Positions 16,329 through 24,398 of a DNA stretch of 64,000 bases are shown piece after piece. Numbering within the stretch: position 1 is the stretch's first letter; the number at the start of each line of letters is the position of its first letter. Source of the stretch: Streptomyces thermolilacinus SPC6 (GTDB lineage: Bacteria; Actinomycetota; Actinomycetes; Streptomycetales; Streptomycetaceae). The DNA lies in contig NZ_ASHX02000001.1 of NCBI RefSeq assembly GCF_000478605.2, positions 1,305,144 to 1,369,143 of the forward strand, in the 5' to 3' direction. Below the pieces are notes generated by a model. The model saw only the letters and a program-made list of their open reading frames with translations, was not told the DNA's origin and searched no databases. The position numbers and the translations under genes were made by a program.

Positions 16329-16714
16329 GTGCGTTTCCCCTTCACGTCTTTCAGGCCCTTCCGGTCTTCCGGGCCCTTTGCGTCCGCCCGCTCCGGGGCG
16401 GCACCGGCGTCCACCGCCCGCGCATCGTCGGCCCGTACGGCCGCGAGGATCGTATCCACATTCAAGTGCAGGTCAAACGAGGCCAGTTCGAAGTACTTCA
16501 GCGCTTTGCCGTCGTCGGACAGCTCCAGGTTGCCCACGACCAGTCCGGCCTTCTCCAGCCGTTCCAGGTGCATGTACAGCAGGGGGCGGGACATCCCGAG
16601 GCGGCGGGCCAGTTCGCTGACGTACATCCGGCCCTCGGCGAGCTCGGCGATGACGCGCAGACGCTGTGCGTGGCCGACGGCAGCGAGTACAGCCAGAAGC
16701 TCCTCGCTGGTCAT
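16325..16714 (-). CDS. ArsR-like winged-helix regulator, paralogue of the one at 5582
   Basis: 129 residues. It starts MTSEELLAVLAAVGHAQRLR like the copy at 5582 and keeps the same recognition helix (VSELARRLGMSRPLLYMHL) and following FEL-FDLH segment, but has a longer, charged C-terminal tail rich in Lys, Asp and Arg. It lies 27 nt after the phosphopantetheinyl transferase stop, so read-through from the acyl-ligase/PPTase operon is likely. The upstream DNA holds AAGTCTCG (minus strand, 16755-16748), the same core as the operator of the other copy, which hints at cross-recognition. Confidence 0.75.
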   Translation of the reverse strand: MTSEELLAVLAAVGHAQRLRVIAELAEGRMYVSELARRLGMSRPLLYMHLERLEKAGLVVGNLELSDDGKALKYFELASFDLHLNVDTILAAVRADDARAVDAGAAPERADAKGPEDRKGLKDVKGKRT

Positions 16715-16741
16715 GGCCCACCTCTGACATCCCGGGTATCT

Positions 16742-17455
16742 TTACGACGAGACTTTCCCACGACCTGCGCCGATGTCAAACGACGGCAGGACCACCGCCG
16801 CGGCGGCCACCCCGTGGCCGACGACCCACCGACCGGTCAGCCGTCCGGAGCGGAACGAAGGCTCGTGTCCCGGCTCCCCCCCGGCCGCCCCTCCTCCCAC
16901 CACCCGCGCCCGGAACACATCGGTACGCGGCTCGAAGTCGATGTCCACGTCGTGGAAGCCCAGCCGCACACGGGTCAGCGGGAACCACGCCTTGTAGACG
17001 GCTTCCTTGGCGCAGAACAGCAGCCGGTCCCAGCACACGGCCGCGCCGGTGTGTTCGAGCCCCGCCAGCCGGGCGCGTTCGCCGGGGCGGGCGACGCTCG
17101 CCAGTACCCCCTCGCGCAGCGGCCGGTGCGGTTCGGCGTCCACTCCGATGGCCCGCGCGACGGTGCGCGGGGCCACGGCGGCGGCCCGGTAGCCGCCGCG
17201 GCAGTGCGTCATGCTGCCGACCACCCCGTCCGGCCACCGGGGGACGCCGTCGGCGTCGGGGAGGAGCGGTACCGGGGGCCGGCCCAGTCCGGCGAGAGCG
17301 CGGCGGGCGCAGTGCCGTACGGACGCGAACTCGCGGCGCCGCCCTTCGGCGGCGTCCGCCACGAAGGGCCGTTCCTCGGGGAGGAGCCGGGCGCCCGGCA
17401 CGTCGGAGAACGCCTCGACCGCGACGGCGTACGGCGGCAGGGTCCGCTCGATCAC
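16742..17455 (-). CDS. Phosphopantetheinyl transferase, EntD type
   Basis: 237 residues. It should transfer 4'-phosphopantetheine from CoA onto carrier-domain serines and so activate the PKS and NRPS carriers. The magnesium-binding GVDAEPHRPL near residue 110 and the FCAKEAVYKAWFP motif near residue 150 are both present, and SMTHCRGGY near residue 82 is the family's substrate-proximal motif. It starts with GTG 17455, 7 nt after the stop of the acyl-ligase-like gene, with CGGAG as the ribosome binding site. A second transferase of a different subtype is encoded 1.5 kb away. Confidence 0.9.
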   Translation of the reverse strand: MIERTLPPYAVAVEAFSDVPGARLLPEERPFVADAAEGRRREFASVRHCARRALAGLGRPPVPLLPDADGVPRWPDGVVGSMTHCRGGYRAAAVAPRTVARAIGVDAEPHRPLREGVLASVARPGERARLAGLEHTGAAVCWDRLLFCAKEAVYKAWFPLTRVRLGFHDVDIDFEPRTDVFRARVVGGGAAGGEPGHEPSFRSGRLTGRWVVGHGVAAAAVVLPSFDIGAGRGKVSS

Positions 17456-17462
17456 TCCGGGG

Positions 17463-18785
17463 TCAGCCCGTCACGAACAGCTCGCCGCCGTCGAGGAAGC
17501 CGAGGTCTCCGGTACGGCCGACGGCGTCCCCCGGCACGTCCACCCAGATCTCGCCTACGACCCGCTCCGGGACCGCCCGGCGCGACGCCGGGTCGACGAC
17601 CCGCACGCCGACGCCGGGCAGCGGCGTGCCCCGGCCGACCAGTTCGACGCCGCCGCGACCGGCCCGGGGTACGGGCACCGCGCGCCCCCGGGCGAGGGCG
17701 GCGCGGTCGTAGTGCCCGGCCACCGTCGGGTAGAGCGGCCGTGCCAGGGTGACCCCGAGCGCTCCCCCGCCTGTGCTGTAGCCCGCGGCGAACACCTCCT
17801 CGCGGAAGAAGCCGGGCCGGAACGCGTCGGCGAACCGGCGCAGCGTCCGGGCCCCGACCGTCCGCCCGCCCCCGGCACCGGCACCGCCCCCGACGGCGGC
17901 CACCCGCCACGTCGACAGGTCGATACGCATCCGGTCGGCCTCCGGGACGCGCCTGACGCACAGCTCGTACGCGCTGTCCGGCGCCGCGGCGAAGACGTCC
18001 TCCTCCGCCTCGATGGCGCGCAGCCACACACGCGGGTCCCGCACGAACGCGACGGGCTCCAGGGTCACGGCAGCCGCCCCCGACACGAGCGGGAGGACGA
18101 GCGCCGTGGCCAGTCCCGTGCCGTGCCAGAGGGGCAGCCAGCTCACGACGGTCGTGCCGGCGTCGATGTCGCACCGGTCGCGCACCGCCGCCTGGCCGGC
18201 CACCAGCGCGCCATGGCCGACGGCGACGCCCCACTGCGCCCGCCGACCGGGCCGCGTGGCGTAGTGGAGCAGCGCCGGGGCGAGGGGGTCCGGGGCCACG
18301 GGGGTGCCGCGCCGATGACGGGACGCGCGCACCGGCACTCGTACGACGACCCGGGACACGCCCGGCACGGACCCCGGACCGGCGGCGTCCGGCACCAGTA
18401 CCGCGTCGGCGCGGCTGTCCCGGGTGATGGCGGCGACGACCGGTCCGGCCGCGTCCGGCACGGGTACGGCGACCATCCCGGCGTAGAGGCAGCCGAAGAA
18501 CGCGACGTGGAAGTCCAGGCCCGGCATCGGCGGGACGATCACCCGGTCGCCGGGCCGTCCGGTCCGGTACAGGGCGTCCGCGACCACGCGGGCGCGCGCG
18601 TCGAGCTCGGCGGCCGTGAGGCTGGCCATCGGCTCGCCCGCCGCGCCCAGGGCGGTGAACAGGGGCCGGTCGGCACCCGGACCCGTGGCGCGGTCGCGCA
18701 TCAGCTCCACGACCGTCCGGCCCGGAGGCGGGGCGGCCGCCAGGCGGTCCTCGACAACGCTCTCGTTCGGCGGTGCGATGCTCAT
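17463..18785 (-). CDS. Fatty-acyl-AMP-ligase-like protein, degenerate and truncated
   Basis: 440 residues resembling the N-terminal domain of fatty-acyl-AMP ligases, which activate acids for transfer to a carrier protein. Wording such as VVSWLPLWHGTGLATALVLPL and EPVAFVRDPRVWLRAIEAEE is typical. Two essentials are missing. The A3 P-loop (normally YTSGSTGxPKG) reads LHYATRPGRRAQWGVAVGH, and the protein stops at TGDLGFLDGGELFVTG, about 100 residues before the family's usual end, losing the C-terminal subdomain and its lysine. It is probably not a working ligase. ATG 18785 follows a SARP-type promoter by about 38 nt, so expression seems maintained. Confidence 0.7.
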   Translation of the reverse strand: MSIAPPNESVVEDRLAAAPPPGRTVVELMRDRATGPGADRPLFTALGAAGEPMASLTAAELDARARVVADALYRTGRPGDRVIVPPMPGLDFHVAFFGCLYAGMVAVPVPDAAGPVVAAITRDSRADAVLVPDAAGPGSVPGVSRVVVRVPVRASRHRRGTPVAPDPLAPALLHYATRPGRRAQWGVAVGHGALVAGQAAVRDRCDIDAGTTVVSWLPLWHGTGLATALVLPLVSGAAAVTLEPVAFVRDPRVWLRAIEAEEDVFAAAPDSAYELCVRRVPEADRMRIDLSTWRVAAVGGGAGAGGGRTVGARTLRRFADAFRPGFFREEVFAAGYSTGGGALGVTLARPLYPTVAGHYDRAALARGRAVPVPRAGRGGVELVGRGTPLPGVGVRVVDPASRRAVPERVVGEIWVDVPGDAVGRTGDLGFLDGGELFVTG

Positions 18786-18822
18786 CGGGTCGTCCCCCTG
18801 TCCCGCTACTCGTCCCACCGTC

Positions 18823-18854
18823 ATGCTGCCCGGCAGCACTGACGTGTCACTGAC
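18823..18854 (-). promoter_or_regulatory. SARP-type promoter of the acyl-ligase/PPTase operon
   Basis: Minus strand: GTCAGTG (18854-18848), 4 nt, GTCAGTG (18843-18837), 8 nt, CAGCAT (18828-18823), then GACG. It is the most regular of the three copies; the two heptamers are identical. Confidence 0.7.
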
Positions 18855-19005
18855 AGCGACCGGAGCAGGCCGTCCGTGCGCTCCGCCCGCGGCCACGCGA
18901 CGAGTCCCCCGTCCCCGTCGCCGACGACGCGCGTCCACCCGGCGTGTCAGGTCACAGGCCCGCCCGGCCCCTCTTCCGTGGCATCCGGCCGTCAGGCCGC
19001 CGCCG

Positions 19006-19788
19006 TCACACCGTTCGCCCGGCGGACCGGGAGCCCGCGACAGCGGCTGTCGGCAGTTCGCAGGTGCGCACCCGGGTCACCGGAGTGCTCGACGCGAGCG
19101 CCGCGGCGTGGCCTTCGGGGGCGGGCAGGTCGTACAGGTGGACGGGAGTCTCCGGCCACTGGGGCATCGGGCCCACGGACGCCAGCGGACCGCGCACGTC
19201 GAGGTGGCGGGGGTTGACGCGCAGTCCGAGGCCGGTGAGCTTCATCGCGGCTTCCTTGCGCGTCCACATGGCCAGCAGCCAGCGGGGCCGGTCCTCGGCG
19301 GACAGCGTCGCGAAGTGTTCCCTCTCCGCCGTCGTCAGCGCCACCCCGGCCAGACCGTCAACGTCCCGGAGCGAGGCGCGGCCCTCGATGTCGACCCCGA
19401 CTGCTCCGTGCCCGGTCACGGCGACGAGCAGGTGCTCCTCGGTGTGCGAGACGGAGTAGTCGACTGGGGCCGGAGCTCCGTGCGCGAAGCGTGGCCGGCC
19501 GTGCGGGGTGGCGGTCGCGCACCGGTGGCAGTCGCGCGTGATCACGACGTCGCGGGGCGGCAGTCCGAGGTAGAGCGCACCGATGAGGCGCTGGGCCGCG
19601 CGGGAGGTCGTGAAGACATGGCGCGCGCGGACGCGGGTGAAGCGCTCGGCGGCGGCGCGTTCCTCCCGGTCCAGGACCGGCAGCCAGTCGGGGCGCTCCA
19701 GCACGGGCACGTGCCACAGGTGGCACTCGCCGGGAGCGGGTATGCCGGGCCCGGCTTCCCCGTGACCTGCCGCCGGTGCCTCGTTCAT
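19006..19788 (-). CDS. Phosphopantetheinyl transferase, Sfp type
   Basis: 260 residues with the Sfp-type motifs: VDYSVSHTEEHLLVAV near residue 110, VGVDIEGRA near residue 130 and WTRKEAAMKLTGLGL near residue 180, followed by the VNPRHLDV strand. Sfp-type enzymes have broad carrier specificity, so this is the better candidate to activate the PKS carriers, with the EntD-type enzyme at 16.7 kb possibly serving another system. ATG 19788 begins the family-like sequence; a longer open frame upstream is Pro/Arg-rich and unlikely to be coding. It is separated from the ligase-like gene by 220 nt. Confidence 0.88.
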   Translation of the reverse strand: MNEAPAAGHGEAGPGIPAPGECHLWHVPVLERPDWLPVLDREERAAAERFTRVRARHVFTTSRAAQRLIGALYLGLPPRDVVITRDCHRCATATPHGRPRFAHGAPAPVDYSVSHTEEHLLVAVTGHGAVGVDIEGRASLRDVDGLAGVALTTAEREHFATLSAEDRPRWLLAMWTRKEAAMKLTGLGLRVNPRHLDVRGPLASVGPMPQWPETPVHLYDLPAPEGHAAALASSTPVTRVRTCELPTAAVAGSRSAGRTV

Positions 19789-20268
19789 GTGCCGCTCTCC
19801 ATCACGTTTCCGGCCCGCCGCTCCCAGAGCGCGGAGTTCGCGGCGGATGACGCACCGCTGCCGCCGGGCGGGGCTCTGTGGTCCCGCCGCGGTACGGGGT
19901 GACGACATCGGCCTCGGAGGGGGCGCCGCGGGTCGGGGCGCCGCCCGGTTCATGGGCAGAGTAGCGGAACCGGGGCGGGACAACGGCGACGGCGCGGTCG
20001 CCACGCGGTCCTCACGAGGGGAGGGGCGGGGCGTATCGCCGCACGGCCGGAACCCCTGTGCAACGCACATCTGTTGATGGACCGTCAGGCGTATGCTCGT
20101 CCCGCGCCTCGTGCCCCTGACGCCGACGGGTGACGGAGGCGGTCGTCGTCCCGTACGGACGCCGTATCGACGTGGCTGGTCGCGGCGGGATGCGGGTCGC
20201 CGGTCCGGAGGACCACGAAGTACCGTGTGGACGAGGGTTCAGCAGGGCCAGGCCGAACACGGGGGCGC
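19789..20268. other. Divergent intergenic region
   Basis: 480 bases between the Sfp-type transferase (minus) and the TetR gene (plus). It must hold both promoters. I see no SARP-type repeat, no palindrome longer than 6 bp and no plausible small gene. Confidence 0.5.
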
Positions 20269-20862
20269 ATGATGGGGAACGGGGTCCGGGCACAGCAGCG
20301 CGAACAGACCCGGCGAACCCTGGTACGTGAGAGCCGACGGCTCTTCGCGACCCAGGGGTACGCCTCCGTGCACCTGTCGGAGGTCGTCCAGGCGGCGGGT
20401 GTCACCAAGGGGGCGCTCTACCACCACTTCGAGAGCAAGGCCGCGCTCTTCCGGGCGGTGCTGGAGGAGGTCCAGCAGGAGGTGGCCGCCCACGTCGCGG
20501 CGACGGCGGACGCCGAGGAGGACTCCTGGAACCAGCTCACCTCGGGCTGTCACGCGTTCCTCAGGGCCACCACGGAACCCTCGGTCCAGCGCATCATGCT
20601 GGTGGACGGACCGGCCGTGCTCGGCTGGCGGAACTGGCGGGCGATGACCGAGGCCACCTCAGGCCGCCATCTGGCCAGCGCCCTCAGCGCGCTGGTCCTC
20701 GAGGGCATCGTCCCGGCACAGCCTGTGGCACCGCTGACACATCTGCTCTCCGGTGCGATGAACGAGGCGGCGCTGTGGCTGGCCACGTCGGAGGACGCCG
20801 CCGACCTGGAGGCCACACGGCAGGCACTGACGCGGATCCTGGAGGCGCTGCGGGCGAAGTGA
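20269..20862 (+). CDS. TetR-family transcriptional repressor
   Basis: 197 residues. The N-terminal helix-turn-helix lies at about residues 30-55 with LSEVVQAAGVTKGALYHHF and then ESKAALFRAV, which is standard TetR wording. The C-terminal ligand domain is helical and less conserved (TEPSVQRIMLVDGPAVLGWRNW near residue 105). Tandem ATGs at 20269 and 20272 both fit as start. TetR repressors usually control a neighbouring efflux or detoxification gene; the candidates are the MFS exporter at the end of the PKS operon and the VOC gene pair. No binding palindrome is seen directly upstream. Confidence 0.88.
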   Translation: MMGNGVRAQQREQTRRTLVRESRRLFATQGYASVHLSEVVQAAGVTKGALYHHFESKAALFRAVLEEVQQEVAAHVAATADAEEDSWNQLTSGCHAFLRATTEPSVQRIMLVDGPAVLGWRNWRAMTEATSGRHLASALSALVLEGIVPAQPVAPLTHLLSGAMNEAALWLATSEDAADLEATRQALTRILEALRAK

Positions 20863-20866
20863 CGGC

Positions 20867-20886
20867 CCGGCGGGCACTCCCGCCGG
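20867..20886. terminator. Bidirectional hairpin between TetR and VOC genes
   Basis: Perfect 8-bp inverted repeat CCGGCGGG/CCCGCCGG with a 4-nt CACT loop between two convergent genes. Confidence 0.6.
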
Positions 20887-20925
20887 AAGGATCCCGCCCA
20901 GGCCGGTGCGCCGCCACGTCCCGGG

Positions 20926-21273
20926 TCAGTCCGTCACGATGTCGATCCGGACCCCGTTGGGGTCGACGATGGTGCCATGCCTCCGCTCCCCGCACTCCAC
21001 GGCCCCGTCGGCGGCGAGCCTCTCCCACACCGCCGCCCGGTCCTCCACGCGGAGGGTGAGCCGGACCGCGCGTACGGGGGTGCGGAGGGACTCGGGCAGA
21101 GCGGGGTGCGCGTGGTCGAGCAGGGCGAGCACGTGGTGGCGCTCCCCCGGCCGGACCAGAGCGGTGTACCACGGGGTCGTATGCGCGGTGGTGAAACCGA
21201 AGAGTCTGCTGTAGAAGCCGCGGGACTCGTCCATGCGCGAGGTGCAGATCACCGGACAGAAGCTGGTCAGCAT
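20926..21273 (-). CDS. VOC-superfamily (glyoxalase-like) protein 1
   Basis: 115 residues with the paired beta-alpha-beta-beta-beta modules of the vicinal-oxygen-chelate fold: LTSFCPVICTSRMDESRGFY at the start, HHVLALLDH in the middle and GTIVDPNGVRIDIVT at the end. Members are bleomycin-type drug-binding proteins, glyoxalases or dioxygenases. The wording is closest to small sequestering or resistance-type proteins, but no ligand can be named. ATG 21273 has GGAG 8 nt upstream, and the longer GTG start at 21291 is less likely. It is divergent from a paralogue at 21458, and the two share a promoter region with repeated half-sites. Confidence 0.75.
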   Translation of the reverse strand: MLTSFCPVICTSRMDESRGFYSRLFGFTTAHTTPWYTALVRPGERHHVLALLDHAHPALPESLRTPVRAVRLTLRVEDRAAVWERLAADGAVECGERRHGTIVDPNGVRIDIVTD

Positions 21274-21299
21274 GGAGTGGACTCCGCTCACGTACCAAC

Positions 21300-21337
21300 G
21301 GTATGTCAGATGAAGCTAAAGGCATACCGCAGGTATG
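21300..21337. promoter_or_regulatory. Operator with GGTATG half-sites between the VOC genes
   Basis: GGTATG at 21300-21305, then a perfect inverted repeat CATACC-GCA-GGTATG at 21323-21337. The first GGTATG also pairs with the CATACC at 21323, so two overlapping palindromes share one half-site. This suits a dimeric repressor such as the nearby TetR protein acting on both divergent genes. Confidence 0.55.
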
Positions 21338-21457
21338 TCAACGCGCCTCCCGAAAGGACAACGAGCGGGCGACGCCGAGGTCACGCGTCAGCGTGACGCC
21401 ATGGCGCGGGGTTCGTTGAGACGGACGACCGCGTGCCCCACCCAGAACGGTGCCGTT

Positions 21458-21898
21458 ATGACCTCCTCGGCTCTGACCAGCTTCTACCCGGTGCTCTGCA
21501 GCGAACGGATCGACGAATCCGTGGACTTCTACCGCACCCACTTCGGGTTCGAGACGACCTACACGAGCGATTGGTACGTCAGTCTGCGTCGGCCCGAACC
21601 GCCGCACCACGAACTGGCGTTGGTCTCGGCGGACCACCCCACCGTGCCCGACGGCTACCGGCGCCCCGCCGGGGGCCTCCTCCTCAACTTCGAGGTGGCG
21701 GACGTCGACGCCGAGTACGCGCGGCTGGTGCGGCAGGCCGGGCTCCGGGTCGCACTCGACCTGCGCAGCGAGGACTTCGGCCAGCGCCACTTCATCGTGG
21801 CCGCCCCGGACGGCGTCCTGGTGGACGTCATCACCCCCATCGCCCCCACCGGCGAGTACGCGGACGCCTACCAGGACGGCTCCGGCACCGTGGCATGA
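21458..21898 (+). CDS. VOC-superfamily (glyoxalase-like) protein 2
   Basis: 146 residues, paralogous to the divergent neighbour: [21 protein letters not shown] here against LTSFCPVICTSRMDESRGFY there. The metal or ligand-binding strands [22 protein letters not shown] and [16 protein letters not shown] are recognisable. Two copies under one operator suggest a detoxifying or drug-binding pair, in the manner of bleomycin-binding proteins, but this is inference from fold and context. The start at ATG 21458 matches the paralogue's N-terminus. Confidence 0.78.
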   Translation: MTSSALTSFYPVLCSERIDESVDFYRTHFGFETTYTSDWYVSLRRPEPPHHELALVSADHPTVPDGYRRPAGGLLLNFEVADVDAEYARLVRQAGLRVALDLRSEDFGQRHFIVAAPDGVLVDVITPIAPTGEYADAYQDGSGTVA

Positions 21899-21902
21899 CG
21901 GG

Positions 21903-21933
21903 TGCGGCCCGCGTCGTCACGACGCGGGCCGCA
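21903..21933. terminator. Bidirectional hairpin between VOC and MFS genes
   Basis: Inverted repeat of 15 bp per arm around base 21918, between a plus-strand gene ending at 21898 and the minus-strand operon ending at 21973. It probably terminates both. Confidence 0.7.
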
Positions 21934-21972
21934 TCCGGGGCCGTCCCTCACCGGCGGGACGTGCGAAGCCCT

Positions 21973-23568
21973 TTACCCCTCCGCTCCGACGGCGGGCACG
22001 GCGTCGTCGGCCACACCCTCGGAGCCGTCGGCGCCACCGCCCGTGGGCGGCAGCTTCACGACGATCGCCACGAGCACGGCGGAGGCGACCGCCACGACGG
22101 CCCCGATGGCGCCGATGAGGTTCAAGCCGTCGGTGAAGGCGTCCCGCGCGGAGGCGAGCAGACCGGACGCCGCTTCCGCGGACAGGCCCCGCGCCGCGTC
22201 GACGGCTCCGGCCAGCGTGTCCCCGGCATGCTCCGGAGCACCGGCCGGAACCTCCACACCGGCGTGGTAGACGGCGGCGCCGAGGCTGCCGAGCAGCGCC
22301 ACGCCCAACGCCATGCCGAGTTCGGTGCTGGTCTCCGAGAGGGCCGCCGCCGAACCGGCCTGCTCCGGCGGGGCCGACCCGACCACGATGTCGGTCCCCA
22401 GAGCGATCAGCGGGCCGCCGCCCGCGTACACGAAGGCGAAGCCGGTCACCACCTGGGCGACGCCCGAGGAGCTGTCGGTCATGCTCAGCGTCAGGTGGCC
22501 GATCGCCGACACGACCAGACCGGCGGCGACCACGTACGAGGGACGGAACCGGCTCGCCGCCATCGGCGACAGCACCGCGGTGACGATCAGCGCGAACGCC
22601 GCCGGCAGCAGGTACAGACCCGCCTTCATGGGGGTCAGTCCGCCGACGAGCTGGAGGTACTGCGTCACCGTCAGGTACGTGCCGCCCGCGACCAGCATGC
22701 TGAGCAGCAGCGTCACCAGCGCCGTGCGGAACGTCGCGGTGCGGAAGAGCGCGAGGTCCATCAGCGGGCTCTCCAGGGTGCGCTGCCTGCGGACGAAGAG
22801 CACGCCGACGACCAGGCCCACGACGAGCGCGGCGACCGGGACCGCCCCGAACCCGTCGTTGGCGATCTCCTTCAGGCCGTAGATCACCGGGAGGATCGAG
22901 GCCAGGGACAGCGCCGCGCTCGTCAGGTCGAGTCTGCCGGCCTCCTCGTCACGGTACTCGGGCAGCAGCAGCGGACCGGCCACCAGCAGCAGCGCCATGA
23001 TCGGCACGCCGAGCAGGAAGACCGAACCCCACCAGAAGTACTCCAGCATGGCGCCGCCGACCACCGGGCCGAGCGCGATGCCCACGGAGAACATCGTGAC
23101 CCAGACGGCGATCGCCACACCGCGCTGCCGGGCGTCGCGGAACATGTTGATGATCAGTGCGAGCGTCGAGGGCATCAGCGTGGCTCCGGCGAGGCCCATC
23201 GCCGCCCGCGCCGCGATCAGCGTGACGGGGTCGTCGGCGTAGACCGCGGCCAACGAGGCGACGCCGAACGCGGCCGCGCCGATCAGCAGCAGCTTCCTGC
23301 GGCCTATGCGGTCGCCCAGCGTGCCCATGGTCACCAGGAAGCCCGCTATCAGGAAGCCGTAGATGTCGATGATCCACAGCATCTGGGAGGCCGAGGGGTC
23401 CAGGGCCGCGCTGATGTGCGGCACGGCGAGATGCAGCACGCTCACGTCGATCGAGAGCAGCAGGGTCGGCAGCGCCAGTACGGCCAGGCCCAGCCACTCG
23501 CGTGGCCCTGCCTGTGCGGGGGTCTCGTCGTTGGTGCTCACGGGGGTTCCTTTCGGGGTCGTGCTCAT
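21973..23568 (-). CDS. MFS drug exporter, DHA2 type
   Basis: 531 residues with about 14 membrane helices, as in the DHA2 (14-TMS) drug:proton antiporters. The helix 2-3 loop motif is GTLGDRIGRRKLLLIG near residue 78, and the motif C region GVAIAVWVTMFSVGIALGPVVGGAML near residue 150 has the Gly-Pro pair typical of exporters. It is the last gene of the PKS operon and overlaps the thioesterase by ATGA, so it is very likely the export and self-resistance pump of the polyketide. The longer open frame upstream is shadow of the thioesterase gene. Confidence 0.9.
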   Translation of the reverse strand: MSTTPKGTPVSTNDETPAQAGPREWLGLAVLALPTLLLSIDVSVLHLAVPHISAALDPSASQMLWIIDIYGFLIAGFLVTMGTLGDRIGRRKLLLIGAAAFGVASLAAVYADDPVTLIAARAAMGLAGATLMPSTLALIINMFRDARQRGVAIAVWVTMFSVGIALGPVVGGAMLEYFWWGSVFLLGVPIMALLLVAGPLLLPEYRDEEAGRLDLTSAALSLASILPVIYGLKEIANDGFGAVPVAALVVGLVVGVLFVRRQRTLESPLMDLALFRTATFRTALVTLLLSMLVAGGTYLTVTQYLQLVGGLTPMKAGLYLLPAAFALIVTAVLSPMAASRFRPSYVVAAGLVVSAIGHLTLSMTDSSSGVAQVVTGFAFVYAGGGPLIALGTDIVVGSAPPEQAGSAAALSETSTELGMALGVALLGSLGAAVYHAGVEVPAGAPEHAGDTLAGAVDAARGLSAEAASGLLASARDAFTDGLNLIGAIGAVVAVASAVLVAIVVKLPPTGGGADGSEGVADDAVPAVGAEG

Positions 23569-24398
23569 CGGTGCCCGACTCGGACGTCGGGCGAGGGGGA
23601 CGGAGGGGCCGCCGGAAGCGGCGCAGCGGCGGGGGCGGGCAGCAGGAGCGCCGCCACGGCCGCCGCGTTGGCGGGGGTGTAGAGGTAGAAGTGACCGCCG
23701 GTGAAGGTGCGGTGCTCGAACGCGCCGGAGGTCTCCAGCGACCACAGATGCATCCGGTCCCCGATCACCACCGGGTCGTCCACCGCGCCGAGGGCGAGGA
23801 TCGGGACGCGGGTGCCGGACCGGGGCCGCCGGTACGTCTCCATCGCCTTCAGATCGGCGCGGATCGCCCGGAGCGACGGGCCGACCAGGTCGGCTCGGTC
23901 CATGAGTCCCGGGGACATCCCCCCGATGTCCGTCAGGTGCCCCAGCAGCTCCGCGTCGGTCCTGAGGTGGGCGAAGGGCGGCTCGCTGGGGAAGCACGGC
24001 GGCTGCCGCGCCGACACGGCGAGCAGCGCCGGGGGCAGCCCCTTCGCCTCCATGGCGCGGGTCAGCTCGTACCCCAGCACGCTGCCGAAGCTGTGCCCGA
24101 TGACCGCGTACGGCAGCGGCTCCAGCTCGGCCAGCCCCAGTGCGAGGGCGTCGACCATCGGCTCCACCCGGTCCACCAGCGGTTCGTTGATGCGCGCGCC
24201 CCGGCCGGGCAGCTGGGCCACGACGCACTCGACGTCCTCGGGAAGCACCGGCCACCAGGAGCGGAAGGCGGAAGGCCACCCGCCCGCGTGCGGGAGCGCC
24301 ACGAGCCGGAACCGCGGACGGGCCCGGGGCACGGGCCCCGGGCCGCCACCGGCCGTTCGGCGGGCACCGCCGCCCACCTTCATCCACCAGCCGTTCAT
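23565..24398 (-). CDS. Type II thioesterase
   Basis: 277 residues, alpha/beta hydrolase of the GrsT/RifR kind. The N-terminal LVALPHAGGWPSAFRSWW, the nucleophile elbow GHSFGSVLGYEL near residue 110 and the C-terminal His in TGGHFYLYTP near residue 237 complete the triad with the Asp of GAVDDPVV. Such free-standing enzymes clear wrongly loaded or stalled carriers. Chain release in this pathway should be done by the C-terminal oxoamine synthase, so editing is the likely job. The gene overlaps both neighbours by ATGA. A Pro/Ala-rich tail of about 25 residues ends the protein. Confidence 0.87.
   Translation of the reverse strand: MNGWWMKVGGGARRTAGGGPGPVPRARPRFRLVALPHAGGWPSAFRSWWPVLPEDVECVVAQLPGRGARINEPLVDRVEPMVDALALGLAELEPLPYAVIGHSFGSVLGYELTRAMEAKGLPPALLAVSARQPPCFPSEPPFAHLRTDAELLGHLTDIGGMSPGLMDRADLVGPSLRAIRADLKAMETYRRPRSGTRVPILALGAVDDPVVIGDRMHLWSLETSGAFEHRTFTGGHFYLYTPANAAAVAALLLPAPAAAPLPAAPPSPSPDVRVGHR

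Noticed and set aside
5582..20862. A SARP regulator gene that would match the heptamer repeats
   Set aside because: The regulators present are ArsR-like, DUF5937 and TetR types. None has the SARP layout of winged helix plus bacterial transcriptional activation domain.
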